A stretch of 64,000 nucleotides of DNA from Podaxis mareebaensis (Eukaryota > Basidiomycota > Agaricomycetes > Agaricales > Agaricaceae). Below, in pieces: positions 35,840 to 47,709 of this stretch. The stretch lies in assembly GCA_018524725.1 (NCBI GenBank), contig JAEUWP010000252.1, positions 86,175 to 150,174 of the forward strand. The letters run 5' to 3'. Below the pieces are notes generated by a model. It was not told the origin of the DNA. It searched no databases and was given only the letters and a program-made list of their open reading frames with translations. Each line of letters opens with the position of its first letter. The first letter of the stretch is position 1. The position numbers and the translations under genes were made by a program.

Positions 35840-37699
35840 ATGGGTCAGTATTGCTCGAGTTCACATTCATAACGTATTCTTACTTTTTCTAGGCATTGGA
35901 ATGACGATTAGGAACATGATGCGCGACGAGAATACGTCCAACACGATCGACATTGATCAAGATGCCACCTCTCCCCGCCGTTCAGCCTCTAACATGGAGC
36001 GCGATAAGGACTATGGTTACGACTCGAACCCCCAGCCTCGTAGGAGCGATACCTCCGCACCTCAATCTAAGCTTCCAGCTGGTACGGGGCCCGGTACCAC
36101 CGGTAAGCCTGCCTCGGAAGTGGCGGGCTATGATAGAGAACGTACTGGTGAGCAAGATGCTGGCACGGGTTTTACTGAGGACACGCGCCGCCGTTCTGCA
36201 AGACGCTCTACAGGAGGTCGGTATCTAATCTTCCTTGTTCTTTTTGAGTTGACAACTATCTCGACAACGATTCATCAGATCGCTTAGTGGAGACTGTCCC
36301 TGGCGTTCGCGCCAGTGACCCTGGCTCGACTACTGTTACTTCAACCATGGATCAGGCAGCTCCCGTTCGTGCTGGCGCTGCCAAAGTTACTCGTCAGGAC
36401 GTCGCCGGTAGAGGTTCCAGCACTAGCGGTCACTCTGCTGGTAAACGCGATCGTCCTTGGAAACCAACTTAATTCTGACGATGTCGATTTAGTTCTGGAA
36501 GACGTTCACGAGTTTGGACATACCAAATATAGTGATCGTGACGCTATGCCATCTGGTGTTACCCAGGAGGATACCAACCAGTTGAACCGTAATTTAGCTT
36601 TACATCACTCAGCCGAGTTTGTCTAATGACTTGAGTAGCCGTCACCCATGAAACTGTCCGCCATATCGAGACCGAGGAGATCCAGCGCGTGAGGGAACGC
36701 GACCGCCACAGTAAGTCTCCCGATTGCTTACGCTCTTTCAGAGTATCTCATATTTCCTTCCAGTCCATCACGTCCAGTATCATATTCAACCGGTTATTGC
36801 ATCCGAGGTCTTGGCCGAAGAAATTAGCGACCACGTATGTTCATTTTCTTTCCTCCCAAGGACCATAATTGACCATCCTGTGGTTCTTGTAGATTCAACC
36901 AACGACTAACATCCGAGAGATCCACGCGAACAAGGTTGATGATAACACCCTATTCGACGACCAAGTCCGTCAACAGCATGATACACTGGTATGTATCTCA
37001 AATCCGTTCCTCCTAGCTACAATGTCTCAGTGTCACCGTAGACCCACTCCTCGAAAGAGCGTACTGTCATCGACAAGGGTACTACCGTTTCGGAACACAC
37101 TCACCACCACGTCCACCACGTTATCCAACCCATCATCGAGAAAGAAAGTACGTCTACACATTTCATTCTTTTCCCTCATAACAAATACTCATTCTCGCCC
37201 CCTCACGCCACACAGCCATCGACCGCCGACGCATCCGCACTACAATCCCCATCCACGAAGTCACACATGAAGCACCTGTCGTCCATCAACCACAAATTCA
37301 CGCTCCAGTTCCCATCGAACACTTCTTGCAACGCGGCGGAGCCCTGCGAGATGCCATTTCGCAAGAGGAAATTGGATCTCTCGTGCTTCATACTGGACAA
37401 TGCACACGTGAAGTTGACGGGCTGGCAGACAGCCTTGAAAAGCAGTTGAATATTAATGAGGGTGTCGTACGTACCCTGTTCATTGCCACAAGAGCGTTTC
37501 GTGTGTACTGATGTTTCCCGTGATTTCCTTGTCGCAGCACAACCCCGATGTTACGACTACGACTCATGCTCGAGCACACACACACCATGGAGACGCCACC
37601 AAACCAGCTGATATCGACACCGTCGGGAGCGGACATAAGCCACATCACACCAGTGTCAAAGTCGAGAGTGACGTCCCTGTCTCTATCCCCATTGCTTAA
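35840..37699 (+). CDS. Hydrophilic, histidine-rich fungal allergen-like protein
   Basis: Gene of many short exons and about 50-nt introns. The likely start is ATG 35840, spliced after four bases to 35893 (giving MGIGMTIRN); ATG 35901 is the alternative. Early exons give a disordered, charged region (KDYGYDSNPQPRRSDTS, GYDRERTGEQDAG). One intron runs GTAATTTAG...CTAATGAC...GTAG near 36592-36641. Later exons give PVTHETVRHIETEEIQRVRE, HHVQYHIQPVIASEVLAEE, a THHHVHHVIQPIIEKE-type segment, TIPIHEVTHEAPVVHQ, and RGGALRDAISQEEIGSLVLH. The His-rich QPxxxxE and IPxHEVTHEAP repeats are those of a widespread fungal family annotated only as allergen or stress-related. No enzyme motif or signal peptide is present. 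Its role is unknown. Its place here in the mating-type region is probably incidental linkage. Confidence 0.7.
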
Positions 37700-38236
37700 G
37701 TATGTTGCACTATCAACGACGCCGTAAAGGGCTCTGGAAAAGTAGTGCACTAATTTCTACCAATTTCTTGATATAATTGTATTCTAGTTACAACTTCTTA
37801 ATGTTTATCCTACGATTGCCCTACTTAGCTTTCGCTTTTTTGGAACGCGCAGATAACGAAGTGATAATAGCCATTTTTTTAATTTCAATTTTCATTCCTA
37901 TGTATACAAGTGACGAAGACATAGCGATAATGTACCAATGCTGACTATGATAATTATAGCAGCTGGAAGAGGGAAAAGGAAAACACATGTATGTACATCC
38001 AACGTAAAAGAACTGGGACAAAGCTGTGTACGTAAATAGGGAAAAGCGATTCAGTATAATACGACATACAAACAAACACTCAGCGAATCGAGGGAAGAAG
38101 AGAACAACTTCCTACCACACGGGAGGCATAGATAGTCTCAAAAGGAGCCGGATAAAAATGAATCCAACAACAACAGAGACAGTGAAAGCAAAGTGGACAG
38201 CATGGTGGTTTTGGAAAAGACATAAGTTAATCTTAA
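37700..38236. other. Short intergenic region between convergent genes
   Basis: AT-rich 3' flanks of the allergen-like gene and CNOT11. Nothing else is seen. Confidence 0.5.
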
Positions 38237-40311
38237 TCAATACCTGCTCAGAGCCAACGAACGGTACAACACGTTTGCGTCTTCGAAGCGCGAGTACCGC
38301 AGCGTGAAGTGTGTCATTTCGGCAGAATCGGCGTCAGAGGAGGGATCGACGATTTGAAGTTTGATGAGAGAGTTGAAGAATCGGCAGAGCTAACGGGTGG
38401 TTGACGACCTATCAGCCACGAATGCTGAATCGGCGAAAGAAGCAGACTCACGTTCTGCACGCCCTTGGCAAATCGATCATCACTAATCAACCCTTCCTTC
38501 TCCTCCTTCTCAGCCCTCTCTAGCCAATTAATGCATTCATGAATAAACCTCCCCAACACTTCCATCCTCACTAAGTCAGCAACAGTCGAGTACCCAGGTA
38601 CCCTGATATAAGTCTGGTCGCGCAACAGGCGACCCATCAGATCCATACTCGCAAGCGAGGGTGGAAGGAATGGCAACACATCGAGGAAGTAAACGACATT
38701 GTTGTTGTCGTCTGATGCGTTGTTCAGAAGCCCGACAAAGAGCGGGTGAGCGATTGCGGGGTTGCGTGCTACGATGGGGGTGAAGTCGAGCGAAGTGATG
38801 ATCCGGGAAGCGGTCACGTCGTTAATTAGGGGTAATAAGACCTAGATAGATGTGATTTCGATTGGAATCAGGGCCATGGATCTTCTGAAAAACGTATCAC
38901 GTACGCGTTGCTCGGAGAGGGTCAAGACTCGTTCCCGCGCGGCTAGCAAGAGTCGCACACCCTGTACCATACGCTCGTTTCGTCTGTCATCCTCAATTGT
39001 GATAGGCGAACGGTTGACAGGGCTGATCGCTGCAGCGTTTCCGGAGGATAAAGCACTGCTGCTTCCGTTGGTATTGCCGGAGGTGGCCGACTGCCCGTAA
39101 GTGTTTTGTTGATTTTGGAAATACGAATAGGTAGCATCGTCTCTGCAATCGAAGAATCAGTGGGAATGGAAGGAAGAAGGAAGAAGGGTGACACACAAGT
39201 CAGTGGTACTATTATACAATTCATCATCAAGGACTAAATTAACAGCTCTAAGTTTGGGTGGCAAGGGCGAGCGTGCCAAAGTGCTTGGGGAATAGGGTCC
39301 GATCTACAAGGAACAAAAAAGTAGTTTCGTGTTCAGCATCACAAGGAATCGCCGGAAGGCAGGACAAGGGGATAAAATGGTAAACTCACATCATTACCAT
39401 CACCTTTCAAGATCTTCCACAATACCCACACCAGCTGCTCATTCGGACTTACGCCTCCTTCATTTGTAATCTCGATCGCTTTCTCCCTCTCCTTAACATA
39501 CGCAATGAACAAGACACTTTTGAACGGATTGATAGTGATCGGATGGGGCGCATAGAGCGAGTAGAGAATGAACGAGACCAGAATACGCTGTGCAAGCTTC
39601 ATCAACAGCCCCATGAGCACCAGGCCGGCAATCCACCAACAAAATAAGTAAACTCACCTCGACGGACCGGCCAGTATCTAACAACGGCAACAACGCATCC
39701 AAAGCCAGCTGAAACCTCGCAGTGGGCTGGACGAGCTGTGCAAAGGCCTGAGCAGCAGTCGAGCAAGGCAACGAATGCGCCCTCGAGAGCAAATGCGACA
39801 CAGAGGCATGTACTGGATCGGGCCCTGCACCTGTGCCAGAACCAGAAACAGCATTGCTGGCGCTTCCTCCGTTCGCAGCCGCGCTCCCATTACTCCCCGC
39901 AGTAAACCCAAGCCCCGGATTCATCCCAGTGGATGGGACGGGGGGCGTACCTGAACCTGGAGAAGCGCCGAAACCCGAAATGTTGCTAGAACCAGGACCA
40001 AGACCAGGACTACCAAGGGTTGGCGTGCCCCTAAATTGCAGCGTCCCAATCGCCGGGGAGACAGGCGACATCGTCCGCGACGTAGCCGCGGTTGCGTTCC
40101 CAAGTCCAACTCCGATACCACCGCCATTACCGATACTGATACCCATACCATTCCCAAACGGCGTGCCGATCCCACCACTACTATTGCCAGTTCCATTGCC
40201 AGCGGTGGTGGTGGCAGAGCCCCCAAAGGCGGTCAGATTGGCCATCCCAGAGGACCTGTAGGGGTTGATATTCAGCGGAGGACGTTGAAGCGGGAGAGGC
40301 TGAGCATGCAT
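38237..40311 (-). CDS. CNOT11: CCR4-NOT complex subunit 11 (CNOT11)
   Basis: Multi-exon gene opening at ATG 40311. The N-terminal 160 residues are a Gly/Ser/Pro-rich, low-complexity region. The conserved domain then begins: LLSRAHSLPCSTAAQAFAQL, RFQLALDALLPLLDTGRSVE, QRILVSFILYSLYA and HPITINPFKSVLFIAYVKER. After further small exons come ISPVNRSPITIEDD, DFTPIVARNPAIAHPLFVGL, PGYSTVADLVRMEVLGRFIH and the C-terminal FTLRYSRFEDANVLYRSLAL. This matches CNOT11 (C2orf29), which binds the NOT module of the CCR4-NOT deadenylase and helps control mRNA decay in the cytoplasm. The terminal TGA is at 38239-38237. The long Gly/Ser-rich N-terminus may be a lineage-specific extension. Confidence 0.88.
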
Positions 40312-40586
40312 CAGAGGCCAACGGGCATGAAAGGCAATTGGCTAAGTTGACCGGCCAACTCTCTTTAAATCGATTTATCATCGACATCATCCCACGTGAA
40401 CATAAATTCCATAACCAAATACAAATCTCCAAAAGATGCTCATCGAACAGGAATCAAATCAGAAGCCTAGCTAACAAGTAAACGGTGAAAAGGGTAAACT
40501 ACAAATACACGACTCCCCCTACATTACTCTCTCATTCAACCTAGCCAAGAAGTTGTCCGTGAAGCTCTGATCGACACAAAATCAGC

Positions 40587-43500
40587 TCATGATGATTGCT
40601 TGTTGTTCCTGAACCGCAACAACGGCGCAAGCCCTGACAATGCGCAAGCCTTCTTCAAAAATTCGTGCTGCAGTGTGAAACATTGATCAGCAGGCGCTCT
40701 TCACCCACCAACATCACCGACAACTTACCTCGAGCAATTCGCTGGCCGTAGCCCGACTGGCAACATCCACACAAAGACACACTGCCAAAAAGCTCTTGAG
40801 CTCCCTGCTCAATGCTTCGGGCTTCTTCAACGTCGGCGTTCCATTTGTCGCAATCAAATATAGCGCCTTCAACGGTTCCTCATCCAAGTACGGGGGCTCG
40901 TTCTCGATCATCTCGATCGCCATGATACCGAGGGACCAAATGTCGACTTTGGCACCATACTCTTTTTGTTTGACGACTTCAGGTGCCATCCAGTACGGCG
41001 TGCCAACCATCGTTGCGCGTTTAGATTTTTGGTCGGTTAGCTTGGCGCAAAAGCCAAAATCGGCTATCACGACAAGGTGAGCTAAACTTCAATCAGATAG
41101 ACTAGCGGACATACTGATCTTGACGCGACCTTGAGCGTCGAGGAGGACATTGTCAGATTTGATGTCACGGTGGATGATACTTTGGCTATGCAGATGTCCC
41201 AACCCTTTACATGTCTGTCAAATGATGCTGTTAGCACCCAAATTTCGCCACCGAAGAACCAAACACCTACTTCAAAACAGATGCTCGAGATCTGATCCTC
41301 CTCCAACGTATTATTTTCAATAATATCCGTCAACGCACCTCCCTCCATATACTCCATCACGACCCATAGTTCCGTGCTCTTCACTAGATACGACTCCAAA
41401 AAGTTGACAATATTCGGATGCTGCGATTCCTTCATCACTAAGATCTCATTCACGATCAACTCCTTCCTCGGCTGATGCGCAAGATCCATCTCCTTAATCG
41501 CAACCTTCTTCCCAGTAGCAAGCGCCTTAGCGACATACACATGTCCGGACGCACTAACAAACAAAATATACCAATCAGCCACATCCTCGTATCCCAGAAA
41601 CCGAACAAATACCTACCCCTGGCCAACCTTCTTAATCTTGCTATACAACAACTTCGGATCCTGGTCCGATACAACCGACCTCAACTTCTCCATAATCTGC
41701 ACCTCCGTCATCGTACTAATCCTCTTCTCCTTCTCCTTCGGCTTTGCCTTGGTCAGCGCCGCTTCAGCATCACTAACACCCGCAGGCTTCGGCTTCTCCT
41801 GCTGTTGAATCTGCACCTTCTTCGTCGGCTGCAACGGCTGCACCGTTCCCGCATTTGTAACTGCAGGTGTAGACTTGCTCGCTTGGACGATCGGCGGCCT
41901 CACAACGCCATCCTCCTTCTCCCTCTCCTTCTCCCTTTCACGTTCCTTCTCCCTCTCCTGCTGCCGCTGTTGCTGTTGCTGCTGTTGCTGCGCCTTCCTC
42001 TCTTCCTCCCTCTGCCTAACAATCTCCTCCCTCCTCTGTTCCTCCTTCTTCAACATCTCCTCCTTCCTCGCAGCATCCTCCTTCTCCTTCCTCTGAATCT
42101 CTGCCTGCATCTGCTGGCGCTGCTGTTGCTGTTGCTGTTGTTGCAACTCCAAACTCTGTTTCTCTTTCGACGGCTGTCTCTGCAACGAATCATCCCTCGC
42201 AGGCAACGCCAACGAATTCGGCGCAGGAGGTCCCTGAGCTTTCGCACGCGCTCTCAACACATCCGGCGAAGGCGTAACAACATCCTTCTGCGCACCAGCA
42301 CCAGATCCAGGAGCAGGTGGTGCTTGACGTGTAGCAGATATCAGTGGTCGCGCAGGTGCAACACGTGAAGCCTGAGGTGCAGGTGTCGTACTTGTCGCAG
42401 GTGTAATCGGTAACGGAGACCTCCCCGCCGCAGGGGAACTTGTACCCGTACCTGCACCAGCGGATTGAATCGCAGCGACATGTGACCCGTTTACATGGTC
42501 AGCCGCTGCTCGAGCTGCGCTTGGTAAGTTGTCCGTTTCGATGGATGCAAGGCCGGGAGGGGCGGTATCTTGTCGTTTGATTCCCGGTCGGTCGACGATG
42601 GAAGATACGATAGGTTTGCTAGCGAGTCCACCGAGACCTGTTCCGGCGTTGAAGCGAGCTGGGGGACCTTTCGAAGAGACGTTGTAAAGTTGAGTAAGTA
42701 AGAGAAGGGTATATAGAGGCTGGCTTACCCATACCAAGTTCGTCCATCTCGCGTTTCTGGTGATCTGTGTAGAATTCAAGGACATCGAGAACGGCTTGTG
42801 GGTTTTTCGCATAGTCCTCTTGCGTGATTGCCGAATTCGTCAGCAGTTTGTGCCATTGCTCTGGCAAACCCTATGAGTACCATTGATAACATTTTAGCAC
42901 CTTCGGGATCAAAAAAGTATAAACTGGCAACGACAACGACGCACCGTAAAGTGGCCAGTGACAGCATCAAAGCCAACATGAACCTGATGAACGAAGTTTG
43001 TGGGGTTGCTAACACCCATAAGGGGACTCCGTTGATAGATATCATCTTGCCATCCATAGACCTCTTCATCATTCTTGAGCGAGAGCCAATACTTCTTATC
43101 CTTTGTCTCCAAGAATAAACAATACGGCTTCAAATCCGTGCGCTCAATGTTCGAAATGTCACGGAGCATGATGACAGCTTGTTGCGGCGACGTCTACATC
43201 CAAAAAGCGCGCGCCTCTGATAAGCTCAAACATGACCGCACAATTGGAATCGCATCACACACCTCATTTTTATGTATTGTCAAAGAAGAATCCCGGAGGA
43301 CGAGCCACTTGGTTTTCCACAACCAACTCGCGAACCCATCTTCTTTGATATTCACAATCCCACTCCTGATGACCTGCGACCCAGAAAAGTCGTCACCCGA
43401 ATTTCCACGGGTGGGAGCTCCTCCAATGCCAGTATAGGTATAGTTGTATGACGAGACTGAGGGGGAGTTTGAGCCAGTAAAAGTGGAACTGTAGCCCGAG

Positions 43501-43619
43501 TTGGCTAGTGCGTTATTGGCAGACAATGGGCCATCGTTAGTACCGCGGCGCTGTGACTGTGGTTGAGGTGCTGGACGGGTGGGAGTAAGAGAAGCAGTGG
43601 TAACCTGGTAATGAGACAT
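40587..43619 (-). CDS. CLA4: CLA4-type p21-activated kinase (PH-CRIB-kinase)
   Basis: Start at ATG 43619 ([13 protein letters not shown]). Domains in order: a PH domain ([20 protein letters not shown] onward, with [19 protein letters not shown] after a splice); a CRIB/PBD box ([20 protein letters not shown], then [12 protein letters not shown]); a linker of about 300 residues rich in Pro, Gln and Glu/Arg with polyglutamine runs (about 41950-42150); and a Ser/Thr kinase domain. Catalytic marks are KVAIKEMDL (lysine), [22 protein letters not shown] and the activation-loop string [12 protein letters not shown]. The PH domain separates CLA4 from STE20. Such kinases are activated by Cdc42/Rac and drive polarity, septation and mating responses. 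In many Agaricomycetes a PAK/CLA4 gene is linked to the pheromone-receptor locus, as here. The final TGA is at 40589-40587. Confidence 0.93.
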
Positions 43620-44252
43620 CTGGTCTGGGGAGAAACGCAGACGATGGGAGTGGATGGCTGATGGGTGGGCGGCTTGAGGTTGCCAGGTGCGATATCGGCT
43701 AGGCCCAAGCACAGGGGGGGATTAGTCAGCAGGGTGAGCGGCTGGGAATGTAAACGGTGGTGGACGACGTCAAGGGTGTGGGGGACGTCGAGGACGGTGG
43801 AAAGAGTGTGGGATGGGAGGGTTGGTCGACGAGATTTCGTGTTTGGGCATCCACTGCCACCTCGGATCTATCCGCCCTTCATCACTAAGGAGACCACCAA
43901 AATCACACCCTTTATTGTGCTCCCAGGCACTCTCCAGGTTGGTATCATTCAGTAAATATTCGTCTTTCAGCTAGCCTTATTCTGTCTTGCTCTCCTTCCA
44001 AACCACCTGGGCTGAGCGAATTCTCTTCGTCAACCGATCGCCTCCTGACAGCATCTCAGGAGGCTGCCTGTCATCTCCTGCCATGTGGCTTCTAGTATCA
44101 ACCGTCGGAGAATTGCTTGACGCGAGAAGTAGATATTAGGTCAAAGTCTAATGCAATGGTGATATACTGTAATCCTCGTACAGACTCTACCGGTTCTTGG
44201 TTGCCCTGCGACCCCGTCAGAATCACACACTCCCCTCAACAACGGCAGCCAC

Positions 44253-44627
44253 TCACTTGTAGGTAAACCTCTTCTTCGTATGCGAAAACTCCCCGAGCTT
44301 GTGCCCTACCATATCCTGTGTCACTGTCACCGGAACGTAATCCTTCCCATTGTGCACCATAAACTTAACGCTGCGCTCTCCTCAGCCGACCACATCCTTA
44401 CCCAAACCACGTTTCCACTCACCCAACGAAGCTAGGAAGAATGGTGCATGACCTCGCCTTGGTCTGTATAGGCACATGGTTAATGAGAGCGTCTCTCAAG
44501 TTCGGGAATGCCACAAAGAATGGACCTAATTTCGACTACAGTTAGCCCCACATGCGTTCAAGTGCCTACTCTACATACCTTTCCATGCCGAGCGTCCAGA
44601 CTTGAGGAGAGAAAGAGTTGGCCGCAT
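44253..44627 (-). CDS. RSM19: Mitochondrial small-subunit ribosomal protein uS19m
   Basis: Three exons (44627-44579, 44525-44423, 44370-44253) give 89 residues. The sequence runs [20 protein letters not shown], then [20 protein letters not shown], and [20 protein letters not shown] before RFTYK. The GPFF, TxxRxCTILPxFVG and [13 protein letters not shown] motifs are diagnostic of ribosomal protein S19. The short length and the basic N-terminus fit the mitochondrial form; the cytosolic uS19 (S15) is longer. In bacteria this protein binds 16S rRNA in the head of the small subunit. Confidence 0.92.
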
Positions 44628-47463
44628 CGTGTCGTCGTCTGCTGCCCTCACACCCGCCGGTCCCAACATTTTCGGGGTCGGTCACGGTCATATGACTCTC
44701 TGTCACACTCCTTCCGTTCCGGCGGTCCGAGGTATTCCGGGATCTCATCTTCTGGGCCCACCTGCCATTGCAGGAAGGTAGAGATCAACAATCCGGCCAG
44801 GACGCAGCTGGTAGAAACGCCGTCGCATTCCAGGCCATAAGGTGTTCATCTCTCAAGCTCTTTCTCACCTCTCCGTATACCCCGGGGATCTTGATCTGGG
44901 GACGACTGCTCGTCCGGGTGGTTAATTGAAAGGATGATACCATATCGCTACAATTCGAACCGACGTTTCACTTACTCAAGGTGCCACCTCACATGATGCA
45001 CGACGCGCCCGCTGGTTTGACGACGTACCCCCACTCACGAAACCCCCATTTGCACCTGGCCTTAGGCGAAAATCCCCATTCGCTCGCAGGAACAACCAGT
45101 CTAATTAGCAACAGGATAACAATTAGCACCGCGTTACAAATTGTAGAGTAAAAAGAAAACGATGCATGACGCGGAACAAGTGGGACAACCGTGGAACATC
45201 ACTTACCTTCCTGCAGACCAAAACACGGTCTCGGGAATGTCCATGAAGATTCTGGGGACTCAGCACATCCCGTATGGCGTAAACCAGGGTGCCCTGACCC
45301 ATGCATGGAAGCTACAAAGGCAACCTTCCTCATACAAGCACACCAAGGGTACGTTACAGCCAAATAAAAAATATCTGACAGTCTACGCACGATCTAACAC
45401 CTCCGCAAAAGAAGACGCGCGTTCATTGGTGCCACCCAGCTCCTCGGAACCGGTTCTGATGTAAATGTTTACAGCCGGAAGCTATTTCGACGACCTCAAC
45501 CAAAGCTAATCGAGCTCCAAACAGTCTCATAAGCGCACCAGCAAGACTCACTAACCAGGATTTAGGAACCTTGGAGCAAAGATTGGGCTTTGGGCTTTCC
45601 GAAAACACCTGTGGAGCAGAGGAGATTAGTGGCAAGGCGGCTCAACATTGGAAAGAGACAAAAAAGCCTTCAGATTAACGCCTCGCACGACAAATAGGTC
45701 TTGTTCTTCCTAATGTCACCGAGGCGCTTTGAAGAAAAGAGGGCGTGGAAACACTCGCCGAGTGATACGGGGTTAAACATTTGACTAGGGTTAGTCAAAT
45801 TTAAGCTCAAAGGCATCATCGGGCTCAATGTTTTACCAACTCAGCCTCTCACAGGCCTCGGAATTAGTCTGCAAATATAGACACAAACTCGTCATGCCAG
45901 ATCACGATCGGTGACATTGGGTGTGCCGGAAGGCAGTTACGATGGTGAACATGGGTGCCATTATATCATTCCTAGGAAAGCTGGGTTGACGACTCCACTC
46001 TCGCTTACAACAATCGAGAGACGGCGTAGGCGATACAAAGCGATGTCCGGTGACACTCAAGGGAACCAGTGCCTCATGAACCAACCCACGGTGTAACCTA
46101 AACGACGACCAAACGTTTGACTATCATCATCGGTACAGGGCACTTGGTCGAGACCCGGAGCTACAGGAAACTCTCTCGCGCTGGAGATACTAGAACACCC
46201 TAAGCCCTAGAAATCTAAGAATCATGAAATCACTTGAAGTTAAATTCCCGAAACCCTTGATAAACGTTCAACCAGGACTTGAAGCCTTCATGAACCCCCT
46301 ACAGTACCAACTTCCAAGCCTCAGAAGGTCGCGGTAATGAAGTATGAGTACATCCCCACTCGGCTTATATCTCCAGATGAACCCGGTTATTGTAGCCAGA
46401 CAAAAGGCGTTTAATCGCCAGGGTACACTGTCGGGAACCTGGAGCTGCGAAGTGAAGAGCTTCTTATGCCGTAAATCGAGTCGTCTTAGCAGTAGGTTGT
46501 TGGCTGAAAACGCCCCCAGCGTAGTTGTTGAGGAGAATTATATGCCCACGTAGACATACAATCCCAAGTGGGGAAGTAGATAATCCAAAATAACAAGGTA
46601 ATTGTCCAACTTTTCAGACTCAGAACTTGGCCGACGATGAAAGCCGAACAACTGACGGTCCGGGATGCCCGGAACTGTAATCTTGCTTGACACCTTGCTT
46701 GGCTTTGTTTATTGGACCGCTCACGTGTCTCTCGACATGCTTCGACCACAATAGCGCTGTGCTCCCAACCGTTCACGGTTTCGACGAGCACCGTCTTTCG
46801 ACACAGATATCTACGAGTGACTACAGCAGCTGTACTTGCACAGCTCTACAGGGGTTGCTAACTCAGGAACCCCACTTCAATTGTCTAACCAAATCTTGAT
46901 GAATTCCTCTCCATTCCACTTCGTCGAGTCACGCTATAGAACCTCGTAATACAACCTCACAATCCCTCGGCGAACTAAAATACTAGCGGATCATCTATCG
47001 TTTCCGAAAACAATAGTCCGACTCACAGCGTCTCAAGAACCCCGTCGCGATTAATGCTATACCCGGCAATTCGTCCCTGGGCCATCCTAATTGTTCTCAT
47101 CGTCATCGATATCTTGCTAATTGTTTCTCGACTTACCTGAAAAAACCGAGGGAACTTGGCCCTACGTTCAAATGACCTCCTGGACCTTTTAGAAGAAACT
47201 TGCCTCTTACGTTTTGTCTTCACCTTGTGCCCGCGCCTCTACGATCTGTGTTATCTGTTGTGGGCTTCTGGGTTTGAGCGAATTTCAAATCGCTCTGACC
47301 GCCACAGTCCTGGGGACCTATAAAACCACATTCATTTGTCCAACCGCAGACGTTCTTTTCTTTCTTTTTTTCTCCAAGTTTGAAGGCGCGTTCGTCTCTC
47401 CTCGCTTCCTCACCTTCGTTCTCCCTCAACGACATCTCACGAAAGAACAAGAACGAGATAATC
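44628..47463. other. Gene-poor interval (2.8 kb) before the pheromone gene
   Basis: No protein family is recognisable on either strand. A 100-codon plus-strand frame at 45162-45464 lacks motifs. A perfect hairpin (ATTTGACTA, loop GGGT, TAGTCAAAT) lies near 45779-45800. Reading for Cys-a-a-X-stop gave only very short frames (for example one ending CHLT near 44985 and one ending CNLA near 46692) that are not credible precursors. Confidence 0.4.
47319..47325 (+). promoter_or_regulatory. TATA box of the pheromone precursor gene
   Basis: TATAAAA lies 139 bases upstream of the precursor start codon, and no other ATG lies between them. The leader is rich in pyrimidines, as is common before highly expressed fungal start sites. 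Confidence 0.5.
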
Positions 47464-47709
47464 ATGGATGCATTCGAGTACCTCACGTCCCTCACGTCCA
47501 TCCTCTACTCTACGTCCCCCGCCCCTTGTCCTTCAACGGAAACCGAGGAAGGAGATTTGGCATGTACATATGCACAGACATCTCTAACTCACACGAGCTC
47601 CCAGTCTCACTCTCCACGGGCTGGAGAACTTGATGACTTGGCTACCCTCGACCTTGTTGACCGCGAGAGGATGAGGTGCCCAATCACTGGACTCTGTATC
47701 ATCGCCTAA
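47464..47709 (+). CDS. Lipopeptide mating pheromone precursor (CaaX, CIIA)
   Basis: An 81-residue uninterrupted frame opens MDAFEYLTSLTSILYS, continues with an acidic, Ser/Thr-rich pro-region (STETEEGDLACTY, GELDDLATLDLVD), and ends RERMRCPITGLCIIA before TAA. The terminal Cys-Ile-Ile-Ala is a farnesylation CaaX box. A charged ER pair nine residues before the farnesylated Cys block matches the processing site of basidiomycete precursors. The predicted mature peptide is about MRCPITGLC or a few residues longer, farnesylated and methylated at its last Cys. The initial MD-x-F is also usual. It would be secreted by an a-factor-type transporter and detected by a STE3 receptor of compatible strains. 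The length is at the long end for the family (often 40-80). It lies 13 kb from the second receptor. Confidence 0.85.
   Translation: MDAFEYLTSLTSILYSTSPAPCPSTETEEGDLACTYAQTSLTHTSSQSHSPRAGELDDLATLDLVDRERMRCPITGLCIIA

Noticed and set aside
39833..40261. Long plus-strand proline-rich frame opposite CNOT11 (39833-40261)
   Set aside because: It is the antisense shadow of the Gly-rich coding region of CNOT11; no motif, no independent start context.
41475..42368. Long plus-strand Leu/Arg-rich frame opposite CLA4
   Set aside because: It is the mirror of Gln/Glu/Arg repeat coding in CLA4 and has extreme composition without motifs.
44940..44960. Minus-strand GGTTCGAATTG resembling a tRNA B box
   Set aside because: The flanking bases do not form a T-stem and no other arms are present.
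44934..44996. Short plus-strand frame ending CHLT, considered as a pheromone
   Set aside because: Only 20 codons, His in the first CaaX position, and no pro-region.
46637..46692. Short frame ending CNLA, considered as a pheromone
   Set aside because: Only 17 codons from its ATG, with no acidic pro-region or promoter signal.
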